This document shows, piece after piece, positions 21,435 through 33,029 of a DNA stretch of 64,000 bases. Positions within the stretch are counted from its first letter, which is position 1; each line of letters begins with the position of its first letter. The position numbers and the translations under genes were made by a program. Source of the DNA: Cotesia glomerata (taxonomy: Eukaryota; Arthropoda; Insecta; Hymenoptera; Braconidae); contig NC_058162.1 in assembly GCF_020080835.1 (NCBI RefSeq), positions 19,003,203 to 19,067,202 on the forward strand, given 5' to 3'. A model generated the notes under the pieces. It made no database searches and had not been told where the DNA came from. It worked only from the letters and a program-made list of their open reading frames with translations.

Positions 21435-22037
21435 ACCCGGGAAAAAATGATCAGACCTGACCATACCTGTCCATGCCTGTTCATATCTGAAGGGTTAAAT
21501 ACGCTCATGTCTGATCAGGCATGTCTATGCCTGTTCATGTATGTTCATGTCTGAAGCGTGAAATACGCTCAGGCCTGTTCATGTTTGAAGCATTAAATAT
21601 GATCAGGCCTGTTCATGCCTGTCCATACCTAGAAAAGTTAATTAAATTTACTCTACGGTAAGTTTTAAATGATAATAAAAATACTTTTATTTATTGAATA
21701 ATATAATATACCGTTAATTGATAATTTACAAATTTATTCATCGAAATTAATGTACATACACTGAACATATTCAAAAAACTTTTCTTAGCATATTTGGTCC
21801 TTAGCATGAATAGGCATGGACAGGTATGATCAGACCTGAGCGTATTTAACACTTCAGACATGAACAGGTATGAACAGACATGATCAGGCCTGAGCGTATT
21901 TAACGCTTCAAACATGGACAGGCATGACCATGTCTAATATAAGGCCTGGTCATACATAAACAAGCATGAACAGGCCTAATTTCAGGCCTGATCATATATG
22001 AACAGGCATGATCAGGTCTGGTCATTTTTTTCCGGGT
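21435..22037. mobile_element. TGATCAGGCCTG foldback element
   Basis: The ends are ACCCGGGAAAAAATGATCAG and its near reverse complement, CATTTTTTTCCGGGT. Both arms (about 200 bp) consist of permuted words: GATCAGGCCTG, GTTCATGCCTG, TACGCTCAGGCCTG. The arms pair with each other around an AT-rich loop near 21640-21770. Partial relatives lie at 41690-41800, 49210-49320 and 60560-60645. I see no target duplication. Confidence 0.75.
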
Positions 22038-22099
22038 AGATCAGACTGGCATAGTTAGAAATGTGATAAAAATTTTTTCTTTGACGATAAACTCTGACG

Positions 22100-22767
22100 T
22101 TGTACTCCAACAGTATATCTACACTGTTAATTAAATCTTAAATTCGGTGCTCAAGCCGGTAAAATAGCCATGTGACACGTGGTGTATTTTTTCATAAATA
22201 ATTAATATTGCGCAGTTTTGAAGTTAATCATAAAGTGTTTATAAGTGCTCAATTAATACTTTAATATAATTACATAACTAAACTGTGCAGATAAATAAAT
22301 TAAATTAATTAAATCTTATATTCGGTGCTCAAGCCGGTAAAATAGCCATGTGACACGTGGTGTATTTTTTTAACAAATAATTATTATTGCGCAGTTTTTA
22401 AGTTAATTTGTACTCCAACAGTATATCTACATTGGCAACTCAATTTTAAATGAGTGATATAGTCTCACATCGTCAAACTTACTTATAAATACTGTGTTAA
22501 GCCATTTGTTAAATAATTTTCAGTAGCGACGTGACTTTATTCACTTGAGCTGCTCAGTGCCGTATTCACGTGATCTCTTATCAGAAGTGCCTACAATATA
22601 CGTCATAAACATTTCAAGCTGCCCAGAGCCGTATCTATATGTTCAATTACCAGTGGTGCTCAAATATCACATGACTTAAACTGTTCAATACACATGTTGT
22701 GACAGTGCTCATTCTTTTTGTTTACGAATATCATATCAACTAATTAACGTAATTAGTAAACTTAAAC
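22100..22767 (+). promoter_or_regulatory. 5' UTR of CR1-like LINE with tandem leader unit
   Basis: TTCGGTGCTCAAGCCGGTAA followed by ATAGCCATGTGACACGTGG occurs at 22143 and again at 22321 (period 178 bp). TGTACTCCAACAGTATATC flanks both. Tandem leader units are typical of LINE 5' UTRs carrying internal promoters. They imply that the element's 5' end is present. Confidence 0.6.
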
Positions 22768-23784
22768 ATGTCTGAAAATACTGAAATAAAAACTGCCAAT
22801 GCTCCGCCTGGATCAAAATGTCGTGGTTGCTCAAATTCCATTGCCAAGGAGCATTATCAGTGTGTGAAATGTATGGCTTACTATCACCCGGGCTGTGCCA
22901 AACAGGCAGGGCCCACAACTAGTGGAATATTTCAACGATGTTGTGGTAGGCGAGGTTCCTCTTCTTCAGAAGAATTTCGAGAAATGTTAAAAAAAGAAAT
23001 ACTCGCACTGAGAAATGACCTTAAGGACGACGTCACCGCAATTCGGAATGACTTCAAAAATGATGTCAAGAATGAGCTTGCCACAGTTGTCTCAAGTGTC
23101 AATGAACTCAAATCCCAAGTCCAATCTTTCACAGAACAGTTTAACAACCGAATATATAACGTCGAAGATAAAATCAGTAGCTGTGAAGCTCGGATAACGT
23201 CAAATACCAACATTATAGGTTCATATGAGGATAAAATTACAGAGCTAGCCAACAAAATATCAAACCTTGAAACAAACGTGGATAGTAACATTATTCTACA
23301 AGAAGTCGATGAGCGAATATCTAAGAAAAATAATGCCCTATTCCTAGGTATTAAAGAATCGCACAATGCTTCCTTAAATGAACGTCAATCGAATGACCTG
23401 ATCAAAATACAAGAAATTTGTGACTCTCTCGCAAATAACTGTACAATATCATCTTGCTCTAGGATTGGTAAATATATAAATAACTCACTCCATCCTAGGC
23501 CAATAAAAGTCAGGTTTACTGATCAAGCTTCTGTTGACCAGCTCATCTCGGGACTGATAAAAGCCAAGAGGGAGAAGAGCCCCCCAGTACTAGTCCAAAA
23601 TCTGGCTATTGTCCAGGATCGTACCGAACTCCAGAGAAGCGAACACAGGAGAGTACGTCTACAACTCCAGGAACGGATAGCAGCGGGCGAGACCAATTTG
23701 AGGATTGTTACTCGGAATGGACAACCAACCATAGTCAAGACTCCTCGGAATACTACAGCTTCAACTCCATTAATAACACAATAA
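22768..23784 (+). CDS. LINE ORF1 protein with PHD-like zinc finger and coiled coil
   Basis: The 338-aa ORF is complete. Residues 18-59 carry C18-x2-C21, C32-x2-C35, H40-x2-C43 and C58-C59, a PHD/RING-like finger of the kind reported for ORF1 of CR1-group LINEs. Residues about 66-185 form a long coiled coil for oligomerisation. The C-terminal part (about 200-320) contains RPIKVRFTD and KAKREKSPPVLV, resembling the nucleic-acid-binding C-terminal domain of LINE ORF1 proteins. In the cell such proteins coat element RNA. The ATG at 22768 follows the repeated leader. ORF2 follows in the -1 frame. Confidence 0.8.
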   Translation: MSENTEIKTANAPPGSKCRGCSNSIAKEHYQCVKCMAYYHPGCAKQAGPTTSGIFQRCCGRRGSSSSEEFREMLKKEILALRNDLKDDVTAIRNDFKNDVKNELATVVSSVNELKSQVQSFTEQFNNRIYNVEDKISSCEARITSNTNIIGSYEDKITELANKISNLETNVDSNIILQEVDERISKKNNALFLGIKESHNASLNERQSNDLIKIQEICDSLANNCTISSCSRIGKYINNSLHPRPIKVRFTDQASVDQLISGLIKAKREKSPPVLVQNLAIVQDRTELQRSEHRRVRLQLQERIAAGETNLRIVTRNGQPTIVKTPRNTTASTPLITQ

Positions 23785-23786
23785 AC

Positions 23787-25577
23787 TCCAGCTTACATAA
23801 TCTTACAATATACTATCAAAATGTCAGAGGCATAAACTCTAAATTGGACGATATATATCGTAATACGTATTTAGCTGAGTATGATTTCTATGTATTCACT
23901 GAAACATGGCTAAAATCTGGTGTATTAAATCATGAAATTTTTAATAATAATTACTCTGTTTTTAGGTGTGACAGACGAGAGGAGTTCAGGCGTTCTGGAG
24001 GGGGTGTACTGATTGCATGCAAGAGTACACTTAATGTACAATTGATAAAGTTTGATGATATTCTGCAACTCTTCCCTCAGGTTGAGATTGTAGGATTATT
24101 ATTTACTAATCTTGGTATTAAAATACATCTTGTTAACATATACATTCCACCAGACCTGCATGTGCATATCTACTCCGACCTTCTAGAGCTCCTCTCGTCT
24201 CACTCTATCATGGATGCTGGAGAACTGGTACTGCTTGGAGACTTCAACTCACCACACTTCATTGATGCTATTGCTGGAAACTTGGATTTAAAGGCTGATC
24301 TTTTAACTAATTTCTCATTAATTAATAATTTAAAACAATTTAATAGGGTCCTGAACACACATGGTAGAATACTTGATCTAATATTCTCATCAATTGACTG
24401 CTCAGTGGATAAAGATGTAATACCACTGGTCAAAATTGATCCTCATCATCCTGCACTAAGGATTATGACCCAAGTATCTATGGTAAAACCAAAACATATT
24501 ATTAAAAAGCCTCTGGGTAGTTATAATTTTCATAAAATTGATAAAACTAGTCTCATAACTAAACTTGAATCTATAAATTGTGAACCATTATACGACTTAG
24601 ATACTCCCGATGACAAGTGTAACTATCTCTATAGTCAATTAGACTTAGCATTCTCAAAATCAATACCACGCACTAAAACTAGATCTTACAATCCATCTAA
24701 ATACCCACCGTGGTTCACCTCTGAAATCATCTATGAATGTAAAATTAAAGAACAACTTCGTAGGAATTATAAAAATAGCTTAGGCATGTCAGCATATCTT
24801 CTTGAGCAATACAAACACCATAGGAAAGCTCTCAAAATCAAAATTAAATTAGCATATAGAAATTATATAGAGCAGACTGAAAACAAACTCTTCTTGGATC
24901 CAAAATCCTTTTGGAACCATGTAAAATCTAAATCAACTAGCTGTCAATTCCCTAGGAGCTTTTTAATATCAGGTAATTATGTTGATGACCCTCAGTTAAT
25001 AGTAGCTTCTTTCGCAAAATTTTTCAGCAGCGTCTACGAACAACTTGATAACAGAGTATACTCATACCTAACAGATTGCAATACTAAGCATATGGGAGGT
25101 CTTGAATTACCCTCTGAATTAGATATTATAAGAGCTATTAAAAAATTACCTAACAAAATGGCGGCGGGTATTGATGGTATACCCTGTCAGGTTGTGAAGG
25201 AATGTTATAGGCCATTAATACTACCTTTAAAAATAATATTCCATGACTGCCTAACTAAAGGTGTTTTTCCAGTTATCTGGAAGACAGCTAAAGTTTATCC
25301 CATACATAAATCAGGCGAAAACACAAATCTTGAAAACTATAGGCCTATATCAATTATTCCTGCGTTTGCGAGAATCCTTGAAATGTTAGTCTATGACCTA
25401 CTGCTATCATACTTTACACAGTACGTCTCTACTCATCAGCATGGGTTTCTAAAGAATAGATCGGTAGTCACAAACCTACTTCCCTATACTCAATACATTG
25501 CAGACAGCCTATCTGACGGAAAACAAGTTGATGTTATCCACACTGATTTCTCCAAAGCGTTCGATAAGGTTGATATC
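23787..25577 (+). pseudogene. LINE ORF2 (endonuclease and reverse transcriptase), 3' part missing
   Basis: The frame begins inside the end of ORF1 and is open for at least 150 bp upstream of the ORF1 stop, with no ATG. The protein proper starts at YYQNVRGINSKLDD (about 23811). The apurinic endonuclease is recognisable by FTETWL, the glycine-rich RRSGGGVLIAC, LLGDFNSP and DPHHPAL. The reverse transcriptase begins with KMAAGIDGIPCQVVK, NYRPISIIPAF and QHGFLKNRSVVTNLL, and reaches TDFSKAFDKVD. It then runs into a foldback repeat at about 25577, before the catalytic F/YADD motif. The last apparent codons (to 25616) belong to that repeat. The element is of the CR1/Jockey type, probably CR1-like. 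It is dead, and unusually it lacks its 3' end, not its 5' end. Confidence 0.85.
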
Positions 25578-26154
25578 ACAATACTTATGTACTCATATAA
25601 AGGCATACCCGAGTAAAAAAAACTATATATCATTATATATGATTCATATCTAATTATATAGAAGCATATGTAATTCATTTAAAATTATATAGATGTCTAT
25701 ATAATTCATATAAAATTCTATATATGAATTCTAAATATTCTATAAATCATACAGAATTCTATATAATTTTTTTTACTCCAGTGGGTATTTTGTGATTAAC
25801 ATAAAACATTCTCTTTTTCTATCTAACAGTCTGTTACTCTGAGCTCAAAATTGTAATACGTGCAATTTTGAGCGCTTAATTATGAAAGTAGCGAGAAGTT
25901 TCAGGGATGGCCTTCAGGGTCAACCGTTTTCCTAATTTTTTTTTTCCTATGGAAATAATTATATATAATTATACCTAATTATACATAATTATATAGGGCC
26001 ATTTTTCATTTATAATTATGTAATATAATGATATATAATTTTTTTTACCGGGACGGGTACATAGTCTGATATACTTATAGTAAGGCATATATAGTCTGAT
26101 ATGGACGGTTTATACCAGGCCTGATCTAGTCTAATCAGAAAATTTTTTCACGGG
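25577..26154 (-). mobile_element. Partial copy of CCCGTG foldback element, inverted to 39473-40895
   Basis: Begins TATGTACTCATATAAAGGCA, also present inverted near 40480. It carries ATATATAATTATACC-type AT blocks and TATATAGTCTGATATGG words, and ends TTTTTTCACGGG (26143-26154). The middle (about 25840-25950) is a reversed piece of the family A 5' end (CAGGGTCAACCGTTTTCC). Confidence 0.65.
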
Positions 26155-26864
26155 TAAACCATTAAATTGTAATGAAATGTGAGTGATTATAAAAATTAAG
26201 TTTTCGATAACATGTTTCAATTTAAAAGTTAAAAAAATATTTGTCTCGATTTATGTTGAAATTTATCAAACCCCGGGTTAAAGAATACCACACAAAAAAA
26301 AAACTAACTTAGCTCTAGTTCTTAATTAAGAGCAAAAATTTTTAAATCGATTAAAATTTATTAAAAATGAAAAAAATAATTATTGAGTTTCATGAGGTTT
26401 ATCCTTGAATTAAGTTAATTTTTTTTTTTTTAGTGTTCAATATTTTTCGTTTGGTAAAATATTACCACGCTTTAATTAAGATGACCAATTTTTTATTTTT
26501 TTGTATTTTTTCAATTTCTATGCAAAAGTAGTGCGAAGGTCTACATACGGGATATAACAAGCCAAAACAGAATAACTGGGTGGCTATAAATTCTCTGGGT
26601 TCATCTTACTCAATCTAGAGAGACTAAGATGAAATGTTTGAGAAGAAAAACTGATGAATCTTGTCAAGATTAACTCTAACAGCCCAATATATTCTTACGT
26701 TCATGCAATCTTTATTTTAATTAATTTTTTTTTATCGGTTAGGAAAAATTGATTAACAATAAAACTTCTCTGTACACAGAAAAAAATTTACAAAGTGGAT
26801 AATTTTTAATTTATTTTATCCCTACCGGAGTTAAATCAACTCCGAGACAGATTTAATTTATATT
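26155..26864. other. Gene-less stretch
   Basis: AT-rich, with no gene. An ACACAGAAAAAAA string at about 26776 resembles the termini of other small repeats in the window. Confidence 0.5.
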
Positions 26865-27683
26865 CCCAGAAAAAAAAGTTTGGATCTGCTCTGATTAAAT
26901 TTGATCTGAGCAGATCAGATTTGATCTAAATTTAGATCTAAGAAGATATGGGGAGATCTAATTTAATCTGCTTAGATCAAACCAGATTAAGTTTGATCAA
27001 AATGAAATTGAAAAGTAGATATGAATAGATCCGTTCTAATCAAACTAGATCAACTCTGATCAAATTAGATCAATCCAGATCAAGTTTGATCAAAATGAAA
27101 TTAAAAAGTAGATATGAATAGATCTGTTCTAATCAAACTAGATCCGGTCAGATCAAATTAGACCAATCCAGATCAAGTTTGATCAAAATTAAATTAAAAA
27201 TTAGATATAAATAGATCTGACTTAATCTATGCAGATCTAATTTAATCCGATTATTAAGCGGGAAAAAAAGTTTAGATATGATCAGATCAAGTTAGATCAA
27301 ATCAGATCAAGCTTGATACATATATGTAATCATGAAGGTGATATGGATAGATCTAATTAGATCTGCTCTGATCAAAGCAGATCTACTTAGGTACGAATTT
27401 TTATACTTTCCCGAGAAAAAAAGTTTAGATCTACTCTGATCAAATCAGATCAAATTTGTCAGATCTGAGCAGATCTGCATTTTGGCCAGATCTAATTTGA
27501 TCTGATTAGATCAAATCTGATCTGTTCAGATCTGGTTCGATTGAAACAAAATCAACTTATAAAAAAGTTTATAAAATAAAAATAATAGTAAAATTTATTT
27601 TATTTCTACTTGCAAATTAGAAATGATGTATTTTATATCAATTTTCCGTGATTTAAAGTCGAATTATCGTTGAAAAACAATTT

Positions 27684-27775
27684 GCGATGTTGGGGATTCG
27701 AACCTGGGTCCTCCTGCATGTCAGTCCCAGAGCGTACCATTCAGGTATTTCTAGTAGCTGACTGAGTTACTCTTC
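27684..27775 (-). repeat. tRNA-like segment in module B
   Basis: The minus strand holds a perfect B box (GGTTCGAATCC; plus-strand GGATTCGAACC at 27694-27704) and, upstream, GCTGACTAG and GGTACGCTCTGGGACT resembling a decayed D and anticodon arm. The acceptor stem is poor. It is a tRNA-derived (SINE-like) head, not a gene. Confidence 0.5.
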
Positions 27776-29304
27776 AGATAATAGTGTACGCGCTGTATTA
27801 TTTTTTCGTAAAATTTTGAGGTCGATGTACAAAATATGATTACTTTATCAATTTTGACCCGCTGAAACCAAATATCGCAGTCATTTTTGCGAAATCCTGG
27901 GCCATCTATTGTTTATAGCCATTTGTTTAAACAATTATTTGAGAAATAATTTTTTTTGATCGGATATTTTTTTTTTTCAATATATTAGGCAATTTTGAGA
28001 TGAAAATTACTCTTATAAAATTTGCCGTAAGTTGATAGTTTCTGAGTTATAAATTTTTGAAAATTGAAAATTCTTGATCTTCAACAATTTTGATGATTAA
28101 TTACAAATAAATAAATTACTTAACACCAGGTTTCATGCACGTGATTGTAAAGAAGAATACTCAAAGTTTCTATAGAAACAATAACATCCGGTTATAATTT
28201 GTATTAAATAAAAAAAAAAACGTGATAAAAGTTAGTGCATTTATAAGAGCTATTTATTAGAACATAAAGTATAAAAAGTCGTACCTAAGTAGATCTGCTT
28301 TGATCAGAGTAGATCTAATTAGATCTATCCATATCACCTTTATGATTACATATATTCATCAAGCTTGATCTGATTTGATCTAATTTTATCTGATCATGTC
28401 TAAACTTTGTTTCCCGCGTAATAATCAGATTAAATTAGATCTGTATAGATCAAGTCAGATCTATTTATATCTAATTTTTAATTTAATTTTGATCAAACTT
28501 GATCTGGATTGGTCTACTTTTATCTGACTGGATCTAGTTTGATCAGATTAGATCTATTCATATCTACTTTTTAATTTCATTTTGATCAAACTTGATCTGG
28601 ATTGATCTAATTTGATCAGAGTGGATCTAGTTTGATCAGAACAGATCTATTCATATCTACTTTTCAATTTTATTTTGATCAAACTTGATCTGGTTTGATC
28701 TAAGCCGATCAAATTAGATCTGTCCATATCTACTTAGATATAAATTTAGATCAAATCTGATCTGCTCAGATCAAATTTGATCAGAGCAGATCTAAACTTT
28801 TTTTCCCGGGTTATGTTCTGATAAATAGCTCTTACAAATGCACTAACTTTGATCACGTTTTTTTTATTTAATAAAAATTATAACCGGATGTTATTTTTTC
28901 AATAGAAACTTTGAGTATTCTTCTTTACAATCACGCGCATGAAACCTGTTGTTAAGTAATTTATTTATTTGTAATTAATCATCAAAATTGTTGAAGATCA
29001 AGAATTTTCAATTTTCAAAAATTCATAACTCAGAAACTATCAACTTACGAAAAATTTTATAAGAGTAATTTTCATCTTACAATTGCCTAAAATATTGTAA
29101 AAAAAATATCGGATCTTAAAAAAAAATTATTTCTCAAATAATTGTTTAAACAAATGGCTATAAACAATAGATGGCCCAGGATTTCGCAAAAATGACTGCA
29201 ATATTTGGTTTCAGCGGGTCAAAATTGATAAAGTAATCATATTTTGTACATCGACCTCAAAATTTTACAAAAAGATAATACAGCGCCTACACTATTATCT
29301 GAAA

Positions 29305-29395
29305 AGTAACTCAGTCAGGTACTTCTAGTAGCTGAATGGTACGCTCTGGGACTGACATGCAGGAGGACCCAGGTTCGAATCCCCACCATCCCAAA
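29305..29395 (+). repeat. tRNA-like segment in module B'
   Basis: Inverted partner of the 27.7 kb segment. TAGCTGAATGGTACGCTCTG acts as an A-box-like region, and GGTTCGAATCC at 29372-29382 is a perfect B box. Small differences from its partner show the two arms have drifted. Confidence 0.5.
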
Positions 29396-29676
29396 TTATT
29401 TTTCAACGATAATTCGACTTTAAATCACGGAAAATTGATATAAAATACATAATTTCTAATTTGCAAGTAGAAATAAAATAAATTTTACTATTATTTTTAT
29501 TTTATAAACTTTTTTATAAATTGATTCTGTTTCAATAGAACCAGATCTGAACAGATCAGAGTTGATCTAATCAGATCAAATTTGATCTGGACAGATCTGG
29601 CCAAAATGCAGATCTGCTTAGATCTGATGAATTTGATCTGATTTGATCAGAGCAGAACTAAACTTTTTTTCCCGGG

Positions 29677-31100
29677 TTATTAATACATAAAACTTCGTAG
29701 AGTGAATTATTTTATTTTTTTTTTAACAATATTGAAAAAAATTTTGTTACTGGCTTCAAAACTACAAAGTGCGTATTCAAAGATTTTAGAAATGAATGAG
29801 AGTGAAAATTAACTTTCTGTTTTTTACAGTTTGTGTTTTAAATGCGAATTGAATAAATTTCTAAAAATTTCCAATGACCCCCAAAAAATTTTTTTTTCGA
29901 ATTGACTTCGAATAACTTGTGAAACATAACGAACATATTTTTCAAAAGAACAAAATATTCAGGTTTTTTTTACCACTTTTGTACTTTGTATATTGTTAAT
30001 TGTCAATAGATTGTCGGTGTTGGTTCAACATTATTCGATACTTCAGGTCACGTTATATTCAGTCTCTCGCTTTCTCTCACGTGTTCCCAGATGACGAGTA
30101 AAGAGAAAAGCCGACTGGCTCTGAGAGTAGTGTGGGAAGGGTGAAACTGGAAAGGAGAACGATCGATGATGTTACCAGTGTCGGCAGCTAGTACAGATAC
30201 ACCTGTGAATAAATAATGAAATTTTGACGGCAGATGATGGACGGACAAATTTCGGAACTAAGTTCAAAGACATTCAGTGATGTAAACTAACAGAGGCAAC
30301 TTTGAAGCATGACAAACTGCTTATTAAATATAGTTAGTAGTTAGTAAATAAATATATAACTAAATTGATTGTTCTAACTAATAAACCTGCAGCTATCAGC
30401 AATATCGACGGTAAATCTCATTTAAGATCTAGAAAGATTGTAAAAAATCAATTAAATTCAAGGTCTTGGCCAACATTTAAATCTAACATTGCTTCCGTTG
30501 TATAGGTATACAAAAAAATACTACAGCTATCTTATTTTATTACGTTTCAGCAATTTGCTATTTGAAAATCAATGAATTACGGATGCCGCGGTTGAATTTC
30601 TTATCCAGATGATTAATTCTATCAAAAGGCTCTTTTGCTGGCTTTATTATTATTTTTCAATTTCTATAATTTATTGGTCCACTGGCTTATAAGTTTAAAC
30701 CCGTGGCGTATTGCGTAGATGATAAAAATTTCGTTATAAGTTATAAATAATTACTTCTCAACTAATTACGAGGAATAAAAGACGAAGATTGCAGACTTAA
30801 TGAGAATGTCTGGCGGTAACTCAGACGATCACCTGTTACTATGTAAGTGGATGAGCCACAATGAAGGTCAGACCGTTCGATTCGATCCACATAACATATA
30901 ACCTTTTAGTTTTTTATGTGTGCGCGATACGAAATACGAAATCATTGGATTTTAAAAATAGATTGTTTTTCAGCGGAAACTTATAGTATTTTGAAAGAAT
31001 ACAATTATTATAATAAATTTAAGGAAGAGAGAGTGAAATTTTTCGACCTAGTCTAGAAAAAAAAATTGTCAAATTTTCTAAAATAAAAAAATTTTTTTTT
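29677..31100. other. Gene-less stretch
   Basis: AT-rich. The 30.04-30.25 kb part is GC-richer, with CTCTCACGTGTTCCC. I see no supported gene. Confidence 0.45.
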
Positions 31101-31105
31101 TCAAC

Positions 31106-32383
31106 TCATTAAAAAAAATTAGGAAAACGGTTGACCCTAAAGGCTATCCCTGCAACTTCCCGCTAATTCCGTTAATACCTGGCCGCTTTTTTGAGCTCTT
31201 CGAGCTCAAAAGTACAATCTCACATTAAGATGATCCTCTTCACATTCCTTTCTCAATCCTTTCCTACCAATATCCTGTTACGTGAATGTGGAACGCTTCA
31301 CGTAATAATTACCGTAACTCCTATTCTTTCCCGCTTCACAGCATTATTTATATTTATATTTGTATGTTGTTTATATGTGTTATTTATATTAAAGCAAATT
31401 TTTTTTTTAAGGGAGTTGGGAAAGAACGGATAGGGGAAAGGGGGGGGGACCTACTCAGTGGGAATTTTTCCGTAATTGAAAAAAAAAAATAATCAGACAG
31501 CCCAGACTGGGAGTCGAACCCAGATCTCTCGGTTACGCGCCAAGGGCTCTACCAGTTAAGCTATCCGAGACAAGTACTGACTACTTTATTCAGTCACGTA
31601 TATATTGTTATTTATATGTGTGTTGTTTTAAGCTCACCGAGCTCAAAAAGATACCTTTTCTATGCTTTCGAGCTCTTTGGGCTCAAAAGTCTGATATAAG
31701 TTTCATAGAACACTATTTTTTGAATGTTCATACCGCAATAACTTTTTAATAAATGAACCGATTTTTACGCGGTTGGCGGCATTCTACGTAGTTTTTTAAC
31801 CCTTATAAATAATTTCTAAGTTTCAATTGGTCAAACTAGAAATTTCGGAGTAACTCTGAAAAAACACTTTTTTCGGTTTTCTTTCGTTCACGATATCTCT
31901 CGAACGAATCAACCGATTTTGACCGGATTGGCGGCGATCGACGTGGTTTTTCAAGGTTGAGAGCTGATGGGTTTTTGGAATCGATCGGTTGAGCCGTTTA
32001 AAAGTTATCCCAAAAAAACCACTTCAGAAAAAAATTTTTTTCCTACTTTTTTTTAGATTTCTCCAAATTTCTCAAAATTTATCGGTCCGAATCGGTTCAA
32101 ATTAACAGAAAATCTAAGTTTTGCGAAGCCCTTTCGAATGGCACCAACCGCGATGGAATCGGTTCTACCGTTCAAAAGTTATAAGAGGTTTACACACTTA
32201 CACACACACACATACATACATACAGACATAGTGACACCCTCGCGGGAATAGTCAGGAAAGTTTCCTAGGACCTCAAAACGTCGAGATCTGATGAAAACTT
32301 GATTTTCGAAAAACGGGGTAAAACCAATAACTTCCCGATTTTTGAAAATTTTCAATTTTCTTAGCGGGATGTTAAAAATATAA
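31106..32383 (+). repeat. Family A repeat, copy 5 (nearly full, with SINE inside)
   Basis: Starts with TTAGGAAAACGGTTGACCC and AACTTCCCGCTAA. It is interrupted by the SINE at 31390-31605. After that it runs through the usual internal blocks and a short (AC)n/(ACAT)n tract at about 32195-32222, and ends CTTAGCGGGATGTTAAAAAT. The near-terminal AACTTCCCGCTAA and TTAGCGGGAWGTT form an inverted pair. Confidence 0.85.
31390..31605 (-). mobile_element. tRNA-derived SINE with 12-bp target duplication
   Basis: TGTTATTTATAT flanks the insert at 31378-31389 and 31606-31617. On the minus strand the 5' part is a tRNA-like head (about 31574-31503) with AGCTTAACTGGTAGAGC (D arm), a CTTGG-CGCGTAA-CCGAG anticodon arm and a perfect T arm, CTGGG-TTCGACT-CCCAG. 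An A-rich and C-rich body ends near a poly(A)-like run. The anticodon arm looks like a tRNA-Thr(CGT) with the invariant U33 replaced by G. The acceptor stem is weak, so it is not a working tRNA. Confidence 0.8.
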
Positions 32384-33029
32384 AAAAAATTAGGATGACG
32401 GTTGACCCTAAAGGCCATCCCTGCAACTTCCCGCTCATTTTGTTCTTAAGCGCTCAAAACTATACATTATGTTTTTGAGCTCTTCGAGCTCAAAAATATT
32501 ATTTTCGTGTCAATTTGAGCTCTTCGAACTCAAAACTCTAATAGCAGTTTAATAAAACACAATTTTTGGAATTTTCAAACGGCAATAACTTTTGAATGAA
32601 TGAACTGATTTTCACGCGGTTGACGGCATTCGACGCAGTTTCTGAAGCTCCATGAAAATTTTCAAGTTCAAATCGATCGAGCCAGGAATTTTGTAGTAAT
32701 TCCGAAAAAAACACTTTTTTCGGTTTTCTTTCGACAACGATAACTCACGAACGAATCAACTGATTTTGACAGGGCTTGCAGTGATCGACGTTGTTTTTTG
32801 ATTTTAAGAGCTGATTAGATTTTGGAACTGATCGGTGAAGCCATTTAAAAGTAATTCCACAAAAACCTCATTTCAAAAAGATTTTTTTTGTAGTTTTTTT
32901 GAGATTTCTCAAAATCTACTAATTCGAATTGGTCCAAATAGTATTCAAAATCTAAGTTTGGTCAAGCCCTTTCGAATGGCACCAACCGCGATTAAATCGG
33001 TCAAGCCGTTCAAAAGTTATAAGAGGGTC

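Larger units (their letters stand above)
26865..29676. mobile_element. Interlocked inverted-repeat structure A-B-A'-B' made of GATC words
   Basis: A (26865-27405) is the inverted copy of A' (28271-28810). B (27410-28267) is the inverted copy of B' (28811-29676). A, A' and the outer ends of B and B' are made almost entirely of AGATCTGATC, TTGATCAGA and related self-complementary words. Module ends carry CCCAGAAAAAAAAG, CCCGAGAAAAAAAG or their reverse complements. The inner 700 bp of B is ordinary sequence and includes a tRNA-like segment. No protein is encoded. Confidence 0.85.

Noticed and set aside
26865..29676. A CRISPR-like or bacterial repeat array
   Set aside because: Words are permuted and palindromic without constant spacers, and the context is eukaryotic transposons.
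30830..30900. tRNA-like string with CGTTCGATTCGATCC
   Set aside because: The B-box-like sequence is imperfect and no D or anticodon arm can be folded by eye.
31501..31575. A genuine tRNA-Thr gene
   Set aside because: U33 is replaced by G, the acceptor stem is weak, and it sits in a SINE with target duplications.
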